64,000 nucleotides of DNA from Pycnopodia helianthoides. Its lineage: Eukaryota > Echinodermata > Asteroidea > Forcipulatida > Asteriidae. The stretch is from NCBI GenBank assembly GCA_032158295.1, contig CM063264.1, positions 1,674,001 through 1,738,000 of the forward strand, read 5' to 3'. The notes under the pieces are model-generated. The model had not been told where the DNA came from. It did no database searches and saw only the letters and a program-made list of their open reading frames with translations. The position numbers and the translations under genes were made by a program. Below, one piece after another: positions 39,440-52,188 of the stretch (position 1 is its first letter; every line of letters starts with the position of its first letter).

Positions 39440-39968
39440 TGAGGAGGGGAGGGGCGGGGTTGGGATGGAGTGGGGGTGGGGTTGGGTTGGGATGGAGTGG
39501 GGGTGGGGTGGGGTGGGGTGGGGTTGGGATGGGGTGGGGTTGGGTTGAGATGGAGTGGGGGTGGGGTGGGGTTGGGATGGAGTGGGGGTGGGGTGGGGTG
39601 GGGTGGGGTTGGGATGGAGTGGGGGTGGGGTGGGGTTGGGATGGAGTGGGGGTGGGGTGGGGGTGGGGTGGGGTTGGGATGGAGTGGGGGTGGGGTGGGG
39701 GTGGGGTGGGGTTGAGATGGAGTGGGGTGGGGTTGGGTTGAGATGGAGTGGGGGTGGGGTGGGGGTGGGGTGGGGTTGGGATGGAGTGGGGGTGGGGTGG
39801 GGTTGGGATGGAGTGGGGGTGGGGTGGGGTTGGGATGGAGTGGGGGTGGGGTGGGGTTGGGATGGAGTGGGGGTGGGGTTGGGATGGAGTGGAGTGGGGT
39901 TGGTTTGGGATGGAGTGGGGTGGGGTTGGGTTGGGAGGGAGTGGGGTGAGGTTGGTTTGGGATGGAGG
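39440..39968. repeat. G-rich minisatellite, unit 2 (about 530 bp)
   Basis: Same array, more homogeneous, with a prominent GGGTTGGGATGGAGTGGGGG period. Confidence 0.92.
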
Positions 39969-40055
39969 TAGGATATGAGATAATGAATGGAAAACAAGCG
40001 AAAGTTGGGTGGGTTCACTTGGAATAGCGTCTTTCAGGTAAAGTTATGAATTAAA

Positions 40056-40330
40056 AAGTATTGTACACTTTTGGTAACAGCTCAAAATCAGTGTCCACAT
40101 TTTGTGTGATTCAACATATGCATAAACAAACAAACCTGTGAAAGTTTGAGTTCAATTATTCATCGAAGTCACGAGAAAGTAGTGAAAAGAGACCTCGCTT
40201 TCTGTTTTTTCAAACATCGAGTTTTTATCACGCGTGATAAAAACTATTGTTTTACTCATTTTCTCAGAAACGATAGAAATATTTTAAGGAACCCTTTCTA
40301 CCATAAATTACTTAAGTAAAATATCGTCTA
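40056..40330. mobile_element. MITE, GTACACTTTTGGTAACAGC family, right end lost (unit 2)
   Basis: As in unit 1, with a small deletion after CAGAAACGATAG. Absent from unit 3. Confidence 0.65.
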
Positions 40331-41040
40331 AAAAAGTGTTGGAGAATCGTGCACTATAATAATTGTAACAAGTTGACGGTCTTTGACGGCCTTTATTTTA
40401 TTCGTCATTATCGTATAGTACATTGCCTGTAATGAAGATACGGTAAAAGTTGTAATTTGACAGATACATTTTTATCGTGGTTCAGACATTTTTTCTTTTA
40501 TTACTCAACTCAATGGAACCAAATCGAGACTTGGTTGTCAAAATAGCCTGGTCTCTAACTGTATGATCAGTGGTATTCATTATTGATGATTTATACAGAC
40601 TGGTGCTGTGAAAAAGATAAATTTAGACAACACTATATAAATAAGGTATTGATGCCATGCTGGGAGGGGGGGGGGGGGTTACCAGGAGCCAGACCCGTGA
40701 CCCCTGAACCCGCCCGTCAGTTTTTGACACTAAACCCGGGTCAGAAAAATGTATTCAAACATTAAGAGCATCTGAGAGCAGCCCTTTAAGTAATTTTTAT
40801 GAATTTCTAAAATACACGTTCACCAAAATAATTTCGCATTGGTCAGTCTCATTTAGGCTGTCATAACTGATGGAAAAAACAGTGCCTTTCGTAATCATTT
40901 TATAAGAACATGTGTTGAGTTTTCCTCACAAGAGGGCTCTCTTGTGGTGATTCGAACAAACAAGCTTTGATTCTCAACAAAATTGTCAACATATTATGTA
41001 AACTATTTGTAAAAATAACGGGTGGAAAATTTAGGCCTTA

Positions 41041-41119
41041 TGATGGCTCCCGCATCGTAGTTTGGAGGAAGGAAATGGCTGCATTAATGACGTCACAGCA
41101 AAGTCCTTGAATTTCCTGT
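41041..41119 (-). CDS. Candidate short terminal exon (unit 2)
   Basis: Same as 28,711-28,788: EIQGLCCDVINAA then ISFLQTTMREPS and TAA, with the TATACAG-type acceptor. Coordinates may be off by a base or two. Confidence 0.33.
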
Positions 41120-41692
41120 ATAAAAGACAAAAAACAGAGAAAACTGGATGTTAAATAATAACCTCTGTATGGTGTTAGATTGAGGTCAATAATAAGTTTT
41201 GTTGTGTATTTAGCGCGGGAAAATCTATGTGATTTACTATAGTTAGCACAAAGTCGCTGCCATTTTTGGATGTGGTTGTATTTGCGCACAGCAATGATTT
41301 GAACCTTGACCTATGTATGACTCATGGGCACTTGTATACAAAACATAGTTTGAGGGTGAACAGTCGCCTAGCTCCCGATGTGACAAACTAGTTCCCAAGG
41401 AGAAGCTGAGTTTATCACCTTCCAATCATGTTGGTTTAGTGATGGCGTTTTGGAACTAGAAGTGCAATGTTAACGATTAGTATGCCATTTTTTATTAACA
41501 TCTATTACCCTGCATATGCGGCTCCAAAACAAGACTTTCCTGCATGATAACAGCTTGGTTAAAAAAAAAAAAAAAAAAAAAAAATGGCAAGGGGTTGGTG
41601 AATGGACCAGTTAGAATTCGGCTCTCGACCACGAATATGTATAAGGTATATTAATAATTAATTAAGCATTATCAATAAACTGTTTATCCATG

Positions 41693-42060
41693 CATGGCGT
41701 GTCTGGTGTTCTTGTTCAGCAAAGTGTGGGTTCGAGCCCGGTCGTGACACTTGTGTCCTTAAGCGAGACACCTGCGTCCTTCGGATGGGACGTAAAGCCG
41801 TATAATAGGTCCCATGTGTTTTGTAATGCACGTAAAAGAACCCAATGTACTTATCGAAAAGAGAAGGGGCTCGCCCCGGTGTTCCTGGTTTGATTGGCTG
41901 CATATTGCACCACAACACCTTGTAAACCATTACATGGTGCTATGTAAAGGAATAGGTCTCATACTTCAAAAACATAGCTCCATATTACCTTGCAGGAAAA
42001 TACTTCACTTTGCTCATCGCCTCGGAATAGGCAACTAGAATGAGGGCGCTCTACAAAATG
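41693..42060 (+). mobile_element. SINE (unit 2)
   Basis: GGCGTGTCTGGTGTTCTTGT, GTGTGGGTTCGAGCCCGGTC, CGTAAAAGAACCCAATGTAC; uninterrupted orthologue of 29,822-30,545. Confidence 0.72.
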
Positions 42061-42817
42061 CATGATGATTATGATTATTATGATTATGCAAACAGACAGG
42101 AAAAGTCTCACTGGACATTATGCGAGTGCACAAAACCAATAAGTACGGTGCTCTGGAAGCGCCACCCAACACTTGATTAGACCCTGACACAAATCTCAGA
42201 GTGACAAGTACTTCAAAAGTCGACGTCCTACTCTCAAGATGTCGACTTCCTGAAACACTTTTTTGGATGACTACGACGTCGTCGTCACGGGATCTCTTGT
42301 CAAAGTCAGATGGCACTTAAAGGGAATGTATACCTTTGGTTTTTGGAACCTTTTGTTTGGTTTAAACCTCTATAAATGTAGATATATACAATAAAACTAA
42401 CCCGTGACAATATCATTTCAAAAGGTGGTAGCGTTTTTGAGATATCGCCGAAAATCCCTAGCGGTTATGTCCACGCAGGAAGAATAACCCGCAATTGAAA
42501 TACACCAGCTGAGAAACGTTTCTGACAATTTTTCCTGATAAAAACTTATATATTTGTCCATAACCACATTACTCCGATATATCGGATATTTTAAACCATC
42601 GAAAGCTGCTTTACTTCTAACCAAGTAAGTTTTTATTGCCATTTATTTTACCAAACGTGGTTACCAAACGTGTACGTTTGCTAAAATTAATGGCAATAAA
42701 AACTAAACTTGGCTAGAAGTACAAGTACCTTCCCTCTAATGAGAGCTCCGTAGTGACTTCATATTTAGTTTACCTTTCACAACCCAAACTGAACTGGGAC
42801 GGCCCGACCTCGTTAGC

Positions 42818-44027
42818 CTAGGCGTAATACCTTGACGAAGATGAATCGAACGGGCCGTCATCAGCAGAGCGTTTCTTGCGGTACCCGAGTCTGGAATTAA
42901 AACAACACTACGTTTTTACACTACTTATGATTACTCCACAAGTCAACGACAAAAGAAAACTTACTTGAAAAAAAGCACTGAAGAGGTGTTGATATTATAC
43001 AACAATGTTATAAACGACCCCCCTTAAATTCTTCACCCCTTAAAATTTGAATCTGAGAAAGACTTTAGGCATGAAGCCTTTCTGAGGCATCTGAAAGCAC
43101 ACAATATTCTATGCAACAAGGGTGTTTTTTTCTTTCAATTATTTTATTGAAACTTGACTGACCAATTGAGCCCAAATTTTCACAGGTTTGTTTATTCCAT
43201 GCATAATGTTGGGATACACCAAGTGAGGATACTGGTCTTTGACATTTACCAAAAGTACACCCTGCCTTAAAGTAAACAGTTAATCACACAGATTGCTCCC
43301 TGATTTCATGTTTTTGTTTACCAGCTTGCTGCATTGTTCTGATAACTTTGAAGGGGAAACCCCTTCGGAACAGCTGCACCGCAGACCTGTCCCCATCCGA
43401 CCATTGTATGATTGGAAAGTTCATCTTTGTCCTTTGGAGGATTGCATTAATTCCCATTCTCGAACTTTTAGTAAACCTTCCTCCATGATTAAGAAACCAA
43501 CATGTGAAAATCCCTTCAGATTTGGTGCAAATGTTTAGTAAAAAGAACAGAAAACTCGGCAATCGAAATAAGCAACGGTGTTTTGTCAAATCTTGTATCT
43601 CGTGTTCGAATGGATAACAATCAAAGCTTTCAACTAATCACCATTTGGGTATCAGATTAACACCAAGTAATATGAAATCGATCAATTTGTTTAAATGGTA
43701 TACACGGCCTCAAAAAAATTCAAATATTTCTAAAGTTATTAGTGGTAGCAGAACTTACTGGATTCGGAGTTGGATTCCGACTGTGCTTTTCTCGAGCGGC
43801 AAGCCGAATTTTACTTTCGGCTCAAGGAACACGCCGTCTGCCAGTTTGATGGAACTTAACCTTTGGAGAAAGACTTTTAGGTCCGTTTCCTCCGGCGATG
43901 TATCCAAATTAAATGTATACGTACCCTCACCTGATGAGCCTCCTTCGAAACTAAACGGGGGCATGGCTGTTGAAAGAGCAGCCATCAGGCAAAGCAGCAC
44001 CAGACACTTAAATGTTGCCATTCTTTT
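42818..44027 (-). CDS. Secreted prepro-peptide, copy 2 (unit 2), about 111 residues
   Basis: Exon 1: ATG at 44,021 to 43,759 (88 codons started); exon 2: 42,890-42,818, ending TAG. The signal peptide is identical to copy 1. The variable region is short (FSFEGGSSGEGTYTFNLD, then TSPEETDLKVFLQ) and has no 14-residue repeats. Conserved SSIKLADGVFLEPKVKFGLP follows. Exon 2 gives QLGYRKKR and then SADDGPFDSSSSRYYA, a 16-residue C-terminal peptide. The donor, acceptor and intron phase match copy 1. The upstream candidate exon has lost its AG in this unit, so expression or 5' structure may differ. Confidence 0.75.
43284..43589 (-). CDS. Candidate small secreted-protein ORF inside peptide-gene intron (unit 2)
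   Basis: 101 codons on the minus strand, between exons 1 and 2 of peptide copy 2. It starts MTKHRCLFRLPSFLFFLLNI, like a signal peptide, then GRFTKSSRMGINAILQRTKM, NFPIIQWSDGDRSAVQLFRR, GFPFKV. The block from RLPSFLFF to FPFKV occurs six times in the window, and several length changes are whole codons (RSAVQ, RSAAVQ, RSAVMQ). No exon boundaries are evident and I recognise no family. It may be a decayed paralogue or part of an old repeat. Confidence 0.3.
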   Translation of the reverse strand: MTKHRCLFRLPSFLFFLLNICTKSEGIFTCWFLNHGGRFTKSSRMGINAILQRTKMNFPIIQWSDGDRSAVQLFRRGFPFKVIRTMQQAGKQKHEIREQSV

Positions 44028-44232
44028 CTAAAACAATAATACAAAAATGCATTTGGTATAAACTCGGGTGTCAATTCTGGTGGTGCGGGTTGAGGAGGGG
44101 GGGGGGGGTATTAAACTCTCCCCAACCCAGAATTTCTCAACTACTCATGGTTTGCCATTTTGGAGTCAAATTTATGTAAATAAGTGGTGAACCTGTAAAC
44201 GCATGCGCGTCGACTATTAAAATGTTCTCTAT

Positions 44233-44428
44233 GGGCCCATTTCATAGAACTGCTTAAGCAGGAAATATTGCTTAACAATTTCTGCTTAGCAGAAATCAGC
44301 AGAAAACCAGTCACAAATTGCACTTGTGACATTGGTAGTTTGGCCGGTAACCTTATGATGGTTAGCATAATTTTGCTGTGCTTAGCTACTTTTTTGTGCT
44401 TAAGCAGCTCTATGAAATTCGGCACTGG
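44233..44428. mobile_element. GGGCCCATTTC-family MITE (unit 2)
   Basis: Same insertion as at 33,150. Confidence 0.7.
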
Positions 44429-44452
44429 GACCAACTTCATGGCGTTGCTTAA

Positions 44453-44818
44453 AGGAACATTACAGAATTGGTAATTGTAAAATATACTTTTGATCACAGA
44501 TTTACATAAAACTTACACGGTCTAATGATGATGATAGTAGAAAACATCCCTTGAAATATTTCTGTCTGAAATGCCATACTTTATGAGAAATGAATAAACT
44601 AATTTTCCGATTGGAGTTTATCGCTCAGTGAGCGTTTTAATCATTTGTTGAACCTATTGCAAATGTGTAATCGGTTTTTTCACTATTTTCTCGTGACCCA
44701 GATGGCCGATCGATCTCAAACTTCCACAGGTTTGTCAGTTTATGTATATGGTGGATTATATAAAGTGCTTACTGCCAGCAACTGTTTTGTTAGCAAAAAC
44801 CAATTCTGTAATGTTCCT
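44453..44818. mobile_element. TTAA MITE, AGGAACATTACAGAATTG family (unit 2)
   Basis: Same insertion as 33,372-33,736. Confidence 0.85.
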
Positions 44819-45366
44819 TTAAACAAAAACAGTAGCTGTGCACAACACAATTATGCTTACCAGATTTAGGTTACCAGCCAAATTGCCACGTCACATGTAC
44901 CATCTTTGACTGGTTCTGCTCATTTTTGCTGGGCAGAAATTTGTTATAAGCACTCGCTTATGAAGCATGTATCTGAAATTGGGCCCTGTAGTAAGAATGA
45001 CGTAATTATACTGTAAGCCACGCCCACTTCACATAAACTGGGCCCCGAAAGCACTTAAAACGTATTTGCATCGATAGATTGGCAATATGTCAGCCAATGG
45101 CTTCAGTAAAGGGATTTTTTAAAACCAGTAATGAGTTAATTGAACATACAGTTCGATAAGTGTTCTCTTTCGTTTCCACTACATCTAGAACAGTCTTGAG
45201 TTTATTGGTCCAGTAAACAGTAGACATGCCAACTACAGGGAGTATACAAGTTTGTCAAAAATCTTGTTGCATAAACGTATACGTGTTTAAAAGCTTTGGT
45301 GCGGAATGCAATGGAAAAGACCAAGAACGTCTCGAACCAAGGCTAAGAAATGTGGACGTGACTCAC

Positions 45367-45432
45367 CGTTTCACTTGGGAGCACAACTTGAAAACGACGA
45401 CAGTAGTCTCCGGTACAGACGTCTTGAATGTC
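45367..45432 (-). pseudogene. Candidate 66-nt exon in unit 2, acceptor lost
   Basis: Same sequence and donor as the exon at 34,289, but the acceptor CACAG reads CACAT because 45,434-45,433 gives AT. This single change should abolish normal splicing to this exon. Confidence 0.45.
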
Positions 45433-46334
45433 ATGTGATTGAAAACAGCAGCTGTTTAAATAGGGAATTTACATGACAAAGCTACTGTCATTCATTGATA
45501 GCAAATCGGTCCCATTGGTCAAAATGTTCAGTGTAGGTGTGGCCTAAACTCTCTCAAGGTCGAGGAAGGAAGTTAAGGACGGAATAAAAGTACACAAGTG
45601 CCCCTTTAAAATAATATCAAACTGTCTTTGGACAAAGCACATTTTGTTCAAATCATATAACTTTGAAGATAAAAAGTCAACAACTATTTTTTCCCGGAGA
45701 TTACAGTATTTTTTTATACTTTTATGTATAACACAATAGACAAACTGACTCCAAATTGAGATGAATCTCGCATCTGAGGTAATCAAACCATTTGTGTCTT
45801 TCTTGCGAACCTGTTTACCCCAGACATCACACGGAAACGCAAAACAATCAACTTCCCTCGAGAAACCTCCAAAACGACAGTCAATGTTTGATGAAAACAG
45901 TCAATAGAAAGTTCAAGCGAACAGTAAACCACACGCACTTCCTGTAATTGTTCCTTTGATTTCATGCTTTTGTTTTACCCGTGGCATAGTCATTGTTCTG
46001 GGATATTTTTTGTTGAACACCCTTACATTAAGTATATAGTTAATTGTCTTCTTTTTCTTTTCTTTTCAGGCCAAAATTGAGATTTTTTTGTTTTGGGTAG
46101 TTTACGATGTGTGAGGCAATTTTACACATTCGCAGTTTTGGCATATGAAATAACCTCCCTTATACTGTAAGATGTTTGAGTCCAAAACGAGACTATTCTT
46201 TCATCAGCCTCGCTACCATGGGCAGCGCGCCGTATCGATACCTCTCGTGCGCTTATGAGTGAGCAAGACATGCTGGACAAAATGGCGCGGCGAGATCGAT
46301 CACCCCTGGGAACGAGGCTGGTTCTCTCATGTAT

Positions 46335-46493
46335 TTAAAGCAATCTAAAGCAAGCCAACGAGTCATTAGTCGATAATTTTGTCGCTAATTGTTGCAGCAA
46401 ATTTGAGAAGTCGTGGTCTTGGTCGGTCATGGTTCGCTGGAGGAAGGAAATCTCGAAAAATTGTGTCACTGCTTCGAGATTCCCCAGTATCGC
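46335..46493 (-). CDS. Candidate terminal exon, helical tail (unit 2)
   Basis: Same reading as the unit 1 copy with no change in the phase-0 peptide. Upstream exon 1 copy: 50,219-50,124. Confidence 0.33.
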   Translation of the reverse strand, partial: AILGNLEAVTQFFEISFLQRTMTDQDHDFSNLLQQLATKLSTNDSLACFRLL

Positions 46494-47148
46494 CTGTGCA
46501 AAAGAAATAAAACAAACAACATAATACACATTACTTCCATGCACTGGTGCACTTTGTTGTTCCAAGAGGAATGAGACTGAACTCATATTGTTTGTTTAAG
46601 AACAAGATGCAGGGACTGAGGATGGAGATGAGGTGTAGAACCAAACAGCCGTAGAATCATTTACGTCATTAACGCTTCTGCGCATGTGCACTGCATAAAG
46701 TTGGCTCTGTCTTCAGACATAGGTTACATTCGTTCAAGGTCGAGGAAGGAAGTTGAAGACGAGGTGAAAGTACAGTTACCTTTTTTCGAGAAACATCGAA
46801 CTGCTCCTCGACGGAGCTTAAAGGGAGGATATACCTTTGGTTATTACATTCTAAAAGAGCAATCTCCATGAAAAAACAAAAAACATTAAAACGTACAAAC
46901 AAAATGTCTAAACCACAAAGGATTATATACACTCGCATAAAAACATCATTAAATGCAAACTAGGCCTATACATGGAGTTCGATTGTTTTAATACTCTATA
47001 AATGTAGATATATACAATACACTGGTAAACATTTTTATTGACCAGAAAAACTTCCTTAACAATTAGAAGCACTGCAGCTGTTGATAATGTATAACACTTG
47101 AGAAAAGATTCCCTATTAAGGAATGTGGTTTTGAAGAAACTGATTAAA

Positions 47149-47598
47149 ACCCTCGGGGAAGCAACGTGGTGAAAAAATTCTCCACATATTCCAAATATGG
47201 TTATATATTTTTTTTCAATGGGCCAAAAAAGCCACGATTTTTCTGTAATCCTCACCCCTTGTATACACCACAAGCCTGTAGACTCCCATTGGCCAGGCTA
47301 TAACCACTGCCGAGTAAGAATTATTGAATGACAGCAGTCCCAAGGGACAGCAATGCCCTTGGGAATTGTAACTTGATATCTTTTAGTGAGCCAACTCCTT
47401 GTGCCATTATCTCTTTGTGTCGCCCAGAGCTAAAACAGGTCGTAAATAACACACACTGCTGGCCCAGACAAAAGCCCTGTGGAGATTAAAATTGCTTTGG
47501 GCTTGCAGGAGGGCGTCATTGACCTACAAAACTGAGTGGTGATAAAAACCTCCACCTGGAGGACACGCGTTATACAAAAGGGCCCGCTTCTCCGAGGG
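47149..47598. mobile_element. TTAA element of the CCCTCGG..GAAGC family (unit 2, reverse)
   Basis: Same as unit 1 copy but the right flank is still TTAA (47,599-47,602). Confidence 0.72.
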
Positions 47599-48498
47599 TT
47601 AAAAAAAAACTTCAATATGAGAAACGGTTCATGCATGAAACCTTTTTATCAGATTGTGCATTCCAATTACGGTGTGTTCTTCCTGCATGGACATAACCGC
47701 TCCAGATTTTCGGCGAAAGCTCAAAAACGCTTCCACCTTTTGAAATGAAATTTCCGCGGGTTAGTTTGATTGTAGTCCCTATATATCTACATTTATAGAG
47801 GATTAAAACAATCGAACTCCATGTTTACTTTGCCATTAATGATGTTTTTATACGGGGGTATATAATCCTTTGTGTTTTGGGAATTTGTTTGAATGTTCTA
47901 ATGTTTTTTTGTAACAATGTTTTTAACGGGGATTGTTCTTTTAGATAGTGATTTAGTTCCCCAGGCTGCTGTATGTTTTTTACATTTCGAAATATCTCAT
48001 TGCTTTTCGTAATTCTTGGTATGATTGATATTCTTTGTCTTCTGTAATATGTATTTTAATTTTTTTTTTTAAAAGCCTGCATGGATAAATACTTAAATAC
48101 ATCATTATTCAAAAATACGTCGTTCTTTAGCGCTTAATCACACCCGATGGGCATCTCAAAGCGCTGAGTATTTTTTGTTGCAAGGTATATGGAGCTACGT
48201 TTTTGAAGTATTAGACCTATTCCTTTACATAGCACCATGTAACGGTTTACAAGGTGCTGTGGCGCAATTACTTCAAAGGGAGTCGTTTCTCACATTGTTT
48301 TATACTATCAGCAGCTCTCAGGTGCTCCTTACCAAGTAAGTTTTTATGGCAATATATTTCTTGAGTAATTACCAAAAGTATCCACAGCCTTTAAAGTAGC
48401 TCAACAAAACCACAACATTGTTGATGAAAACAGCCAGAAGAAAGTTCAACAACAAAACATAAACCACACGCACATCCTGACTGCTCCCCGATTTGACT

Positions 48499-48650
48499 TT
48501 GAAGGGGAAACCCCTTCGGAACAGCTGTACCGCCGCAGACCTGGCCCCATCCGACCATTGTATGATTGGAAAGTTCATCCTTGTCCTTTGGAAGATTATA
48601 TTACCTCCCATTCTCGAATTTTCAGTTAACGCACAACGTATCACCAACAT
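48499..48650 (-). other. Second-type copy of the SRMG / QWSDG block (unit 2)
   Basis: Nearly identical to 37,420-37,571, part of the shared distal half of units 1 and 2. Confidence 0.4.
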
Positions 48651-48995
48651 GTGAAAATCCTTTCAGATTTGGTGCAATTATTTTTAAGCGCAAAGAATAG
48701 AAAACTCGGCACAAGAGAATCGAGATAAGCAACGGTGTTCTGCAGGGTCTTTGACATTTAAACAATATTTTTGCTAGTTTTTTTTCAGACGAAATTGATT
48801 TCTCTGAAGGATTGGCACTGATGTGAACTTACAAATTAGCTTTCACATTAATAGAATATTCTGGAGAAAACAGGTCCTCTGGGAAAGAAAATGTGTAATT
48901 ACTTTATAACAAATGCGCTGAAAAGTTGCAGATCAAAGACAGTTCATGTGGAATTTTTTGTCAACGTCCAAAAACGATATCACTGCAACAACTTT

Positions 48996-49303
48996 GTGGC
49001 GTGTCGTGGTCGAGCGGATAAGAACACCGGATTCAAGCTCTGGTGTTTCTGTTCAGCAGAGTGTGGATTCGAGTCCCGGTCTTAACACCTGTGTCCTTAG
49101 GCAAGACACTTGACCATTATTGCTTGCGTCCTTCGGAAGGAACGTAAAGCCGTAGGTCCCGTGTGTTGTGTAATGCACGTAAAAGAACCCAGTACACTTA
49201 TCGTTAAGGGGTTCGCCCCGGTGTTCCTGGTTCGCTTGGCTGCATATTGCGCCACAGCACCGTGGGCTAAGGAAAAGGTTTCATACTTCAAAACGTAGCT
49301 CTA
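48996..49303 (+). mobile_element. SINE, distal part of unit 2
   Basis: Orthologue of the copy at 37,917, nearly identical. Confidence 0.75.
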
Positions 49304-49305
49304 TA

Positions 49306-49526
49306 GATAGGTTGCAGTATGACGTAAATCGGCCATCTTTACGGGCAGTTTAGAACAAACAGTCGTGCGTTTCGTGTGAGAACGGCGTGCAACACGCGCG
49401 CATTTCACGAAACTCATTGCAGGATTGGTCAGTGAACAACGCGGCCGCGTTAATAAGTTGAGCGTTTGACGCATCTGCAAGCCAAAATGCAATTTGCCCG
49501 TAAAGATGGCGTCTACTGGGAACTAT
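49306..49526. mobile_element. TA-flanked inverted-repeat element (unit 2 copy)
   Basis: Same insertion as 38,227, with a 13-bp difference (TTAATAAGTTGAG) after GCGGCCGCG. Confidence 0.66.
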
Positions 49527-50123
49527 CTATACATACATTCCAGGATAAATACTGTAGCGCTTAGAAACATAGTAATAAGTGCGGTATCAATGTAAATGTA
49601 AAGTATTTACTAATGTTACCCTTTTACAAATTTTCTCTTGAAAAATATACTTATTTTATTATAATTTCTCTTGAAAACTGAACTATTGGAGTCGGCCTAA
49701 ATGTAAAATGGTTTTATGATGCTTTAGGAGGCACGTGTACTTATATTTCGTCTTCAACATCCTTCCTAGACCTTGTGGATATTTAGGCCACACCTACTTT
49801 GAACACTTTGACCTATAGGACACGTAAGCTTTTGTTGATTGACAGAATGTGTCAAATATAAAGTTGTCGTGCACATAGGTATTTCCATTGCAACGTCACA
49901 GCCCGAGTTTTTGCCAACCAAGGTAGGAAAACTATTGGACCCTTTGCATATCAATCATTCTTCACTAGACAATCCATTTTGCCTGTCGTCATTACAGCCA
50001 CCTCTAATTTTGTCGCATATCCATTCAGGACCAAAATGCCTCATTACAACCTGTTCTGTCAGAAAATGGCTAGAATTTTTTTTTTTTTTTAGCAGTTTCC
50101 CAAAACATATAACAGTAGCTTAC

Positions 50124-50219
50124 CTCCACCGTGGAAGCCGTACCTACAACTAGCACCATGATGGTGGTGATTGCAATGATGGTATGCCGTCCAACGCTCC
50201 TCTCTGCTACCCCAACCAT
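50124..50219 (-). CDS. Copy of CUB-gene exon 1 (unit 3)
   Basis: The same 32 codons as unit 1 (MVGVAERSVGRHTI...TASTVE), donor intact. Confidence 0.55.
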
Positions 50220-50535
50220 TGCTCTATCTTTGGACCTGCTGCTCGCGGACAGACTTCAAAATACGCCCCTCTTGCCACCGTGCATTGGACATTAGGGTCA
50301 AGTTATGTAAGCCCCGAACATTCTCTTGGGGCGTCTATGTTTGTGTTGACAAAGCACTTGAATGGACAGCATACGAACAACTTTAGGAATCCAGAGGCCT
50401 GGAATCAAAGAACCCCCCCCCCGCCGTAAATTGTGGACCACCATCAGAGCACCTTGTGCCCTTTTTGTTTTGCCTGTTATAGAAACTAAAATAAAGTCGG
50501 TCTTCTTCAAGAGTGCCTTCGCTGATAATGAGGAG

Positions 50536-50587
50536 GGGAGGGGCGGGGTTGGGATGGAGTGGGGTGGGGTTGGTTTGGGATGGAGGT
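50536..50587. repeat. G-rich minisatellite, unit 3 (about 50 bp)
   Basis: Only about two units remain between GGGAGGGGCGGGG and GGATGGAGGTAGG. Confidence 0.9.
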
Positions 50588-51531
50588 AGGATATCAGATA
50601 ATGAATGGAAATAAGCGAAAGTTGGACGGGTTCAGTTGGAATAGCGTCTTTCAGGTAAAGTTATGAATTTAAGTAAAAGATCGTCTCAAAGTGTTGGAAA
50701 ATCGAATTGAGCTGGCACCTTTCGTTAGTACAAATAATAATACTAATAATAATAAAATGCATTTATCGCGCCTTATGTAAAACACCAAAAGTGCTATAAA
50801 ACCTACGCTATATAAGATACTTAAATTACTACAAAGAATCGTGCACTATAATAATTGTAACAAGTTGACGGTCTTTGACGGCCTTTATTTTATTCGCCAT
50901 TATCGTATAGTATACATTGCCTGTAACGAAGATGCGGTAAAAGTTGCAATTTGACAGATATATTTTGTTCGTGGTTCAGACTCTTTTATTACTCAACTCG
51001 ATGGAACCAAATCGAGACTTGGTTGTCAAAATAGCCTGGTCTCTAACTGTATTTAATGATCATCCCCATTGGTATTCATTTTTGACGATTACAGACTGGT
51101 GCCGTGAAAAAGATAAATTTTAGACAGCACTTTAAATAAGGTATTGGATGCCATGCTGGGAGGGGGTTTACCAGGAGGCAGATCCGTGTCCTTCCTGAAC
51201 CCGCCCGTCAGTGTTTGACACTAAACCCGGGTCAGAAAAATGTACTCAAACATTAAGAGTATCTGAGAGCAGCCCTTTAAGCAATTAGGAATTTCTAAAA
51301 TACACGTTCACCAAAATAATTTCGCATTGGCCAGTCACATTTTGGCTGGCATAACTGATGAAAAAACAACCGCTTTCGTAATATAAAATTTTTATAAGAA
51401 CATGCATTGAGTTTTCCTCACAAGAGGGCTCTCTTGTGGTGATTCGAACAAACAAGCTTTGATCCTCAACAAAATTGTCAACATATTATGTAAACTATTT
51501 GTAAAAATAACGGGTGGAAAATTTAGGCCTT

Positions 51532-51610
51532 ATGATGGCTCCCGCATCGTAGTTTGGAGGAAGGAAATGGCTGCATTAATGACGTCACAGCAAAGTCCTT
51601 GAATTTCCTG
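51532..51610 (-). CDS. Candidate short terminal exon (unit 3)
   Basis: Third copy of the EIQGLCC / ISFLQTTM exon, reading frame unchanged. Coordinates may be off by a base or two. Confidence 0.33.
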
Positions 51611-52188
51611 TATAAAAACACAAAAAACAGAGAAAACTGGATGTTAAATACTAACCTCTGTATGGTGTTAGATTGAGGTCAACAATAAGTTTTGTGTATT
51701 TAGCGCGGGAAAATCTATGTGATTTACTATAGTTAGCACAAAAGTCGCTGCCATTTTTGGATGTGGTTGTATTTGCGCACAGCAATGATTTGAGCCTTGA
51801 CCTATGTATGACTCATGGGCACTTGTATACAAAACAAAGTTTGAGGGTGAACAGTAGCCTAGCTCCCGATGTGCTGGAAGTTGACAAACTAGTTTCCAAG
51901 GAGAAGCCGAGTTTATCACCTTCCAATCATGTTGGTTTAGTGATGGCGTTTTGGAACTAGAGGTGCAATGTAAACGAATAGTATACCATTTTATTAACAT
52001 TCGTTTACCCTGCATTTGAGGCTCCAAAACAAGACTTTCTTGCAAGATAACAGCTTGGTAAAAAATATAACAAAATAGGAATGGCACGTGATGGTGAATG
52101 GACCAGTTAGAATTCGGCTCTCGATCATGAATATGTATAAGGTATATTAATAATTAATTAAGCATTATCAATAAACTGTTTATCCATG

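Larger units (their letters stand above)
38859..49952 (-). repeat. Tandem unit 2 (11.1 kb)
   Basis: The shortest unit. By eye its distal half (44,040-49,950) is nearly identical to 32,950-38,858, including shared MITE insertions. Its proximal half, especially 41,200-43,000, is closer to unit 3 at 51,700-53,400: both lack the unit 1 insertions. It carries peptide gene copy 2. Confidence 0.9.
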
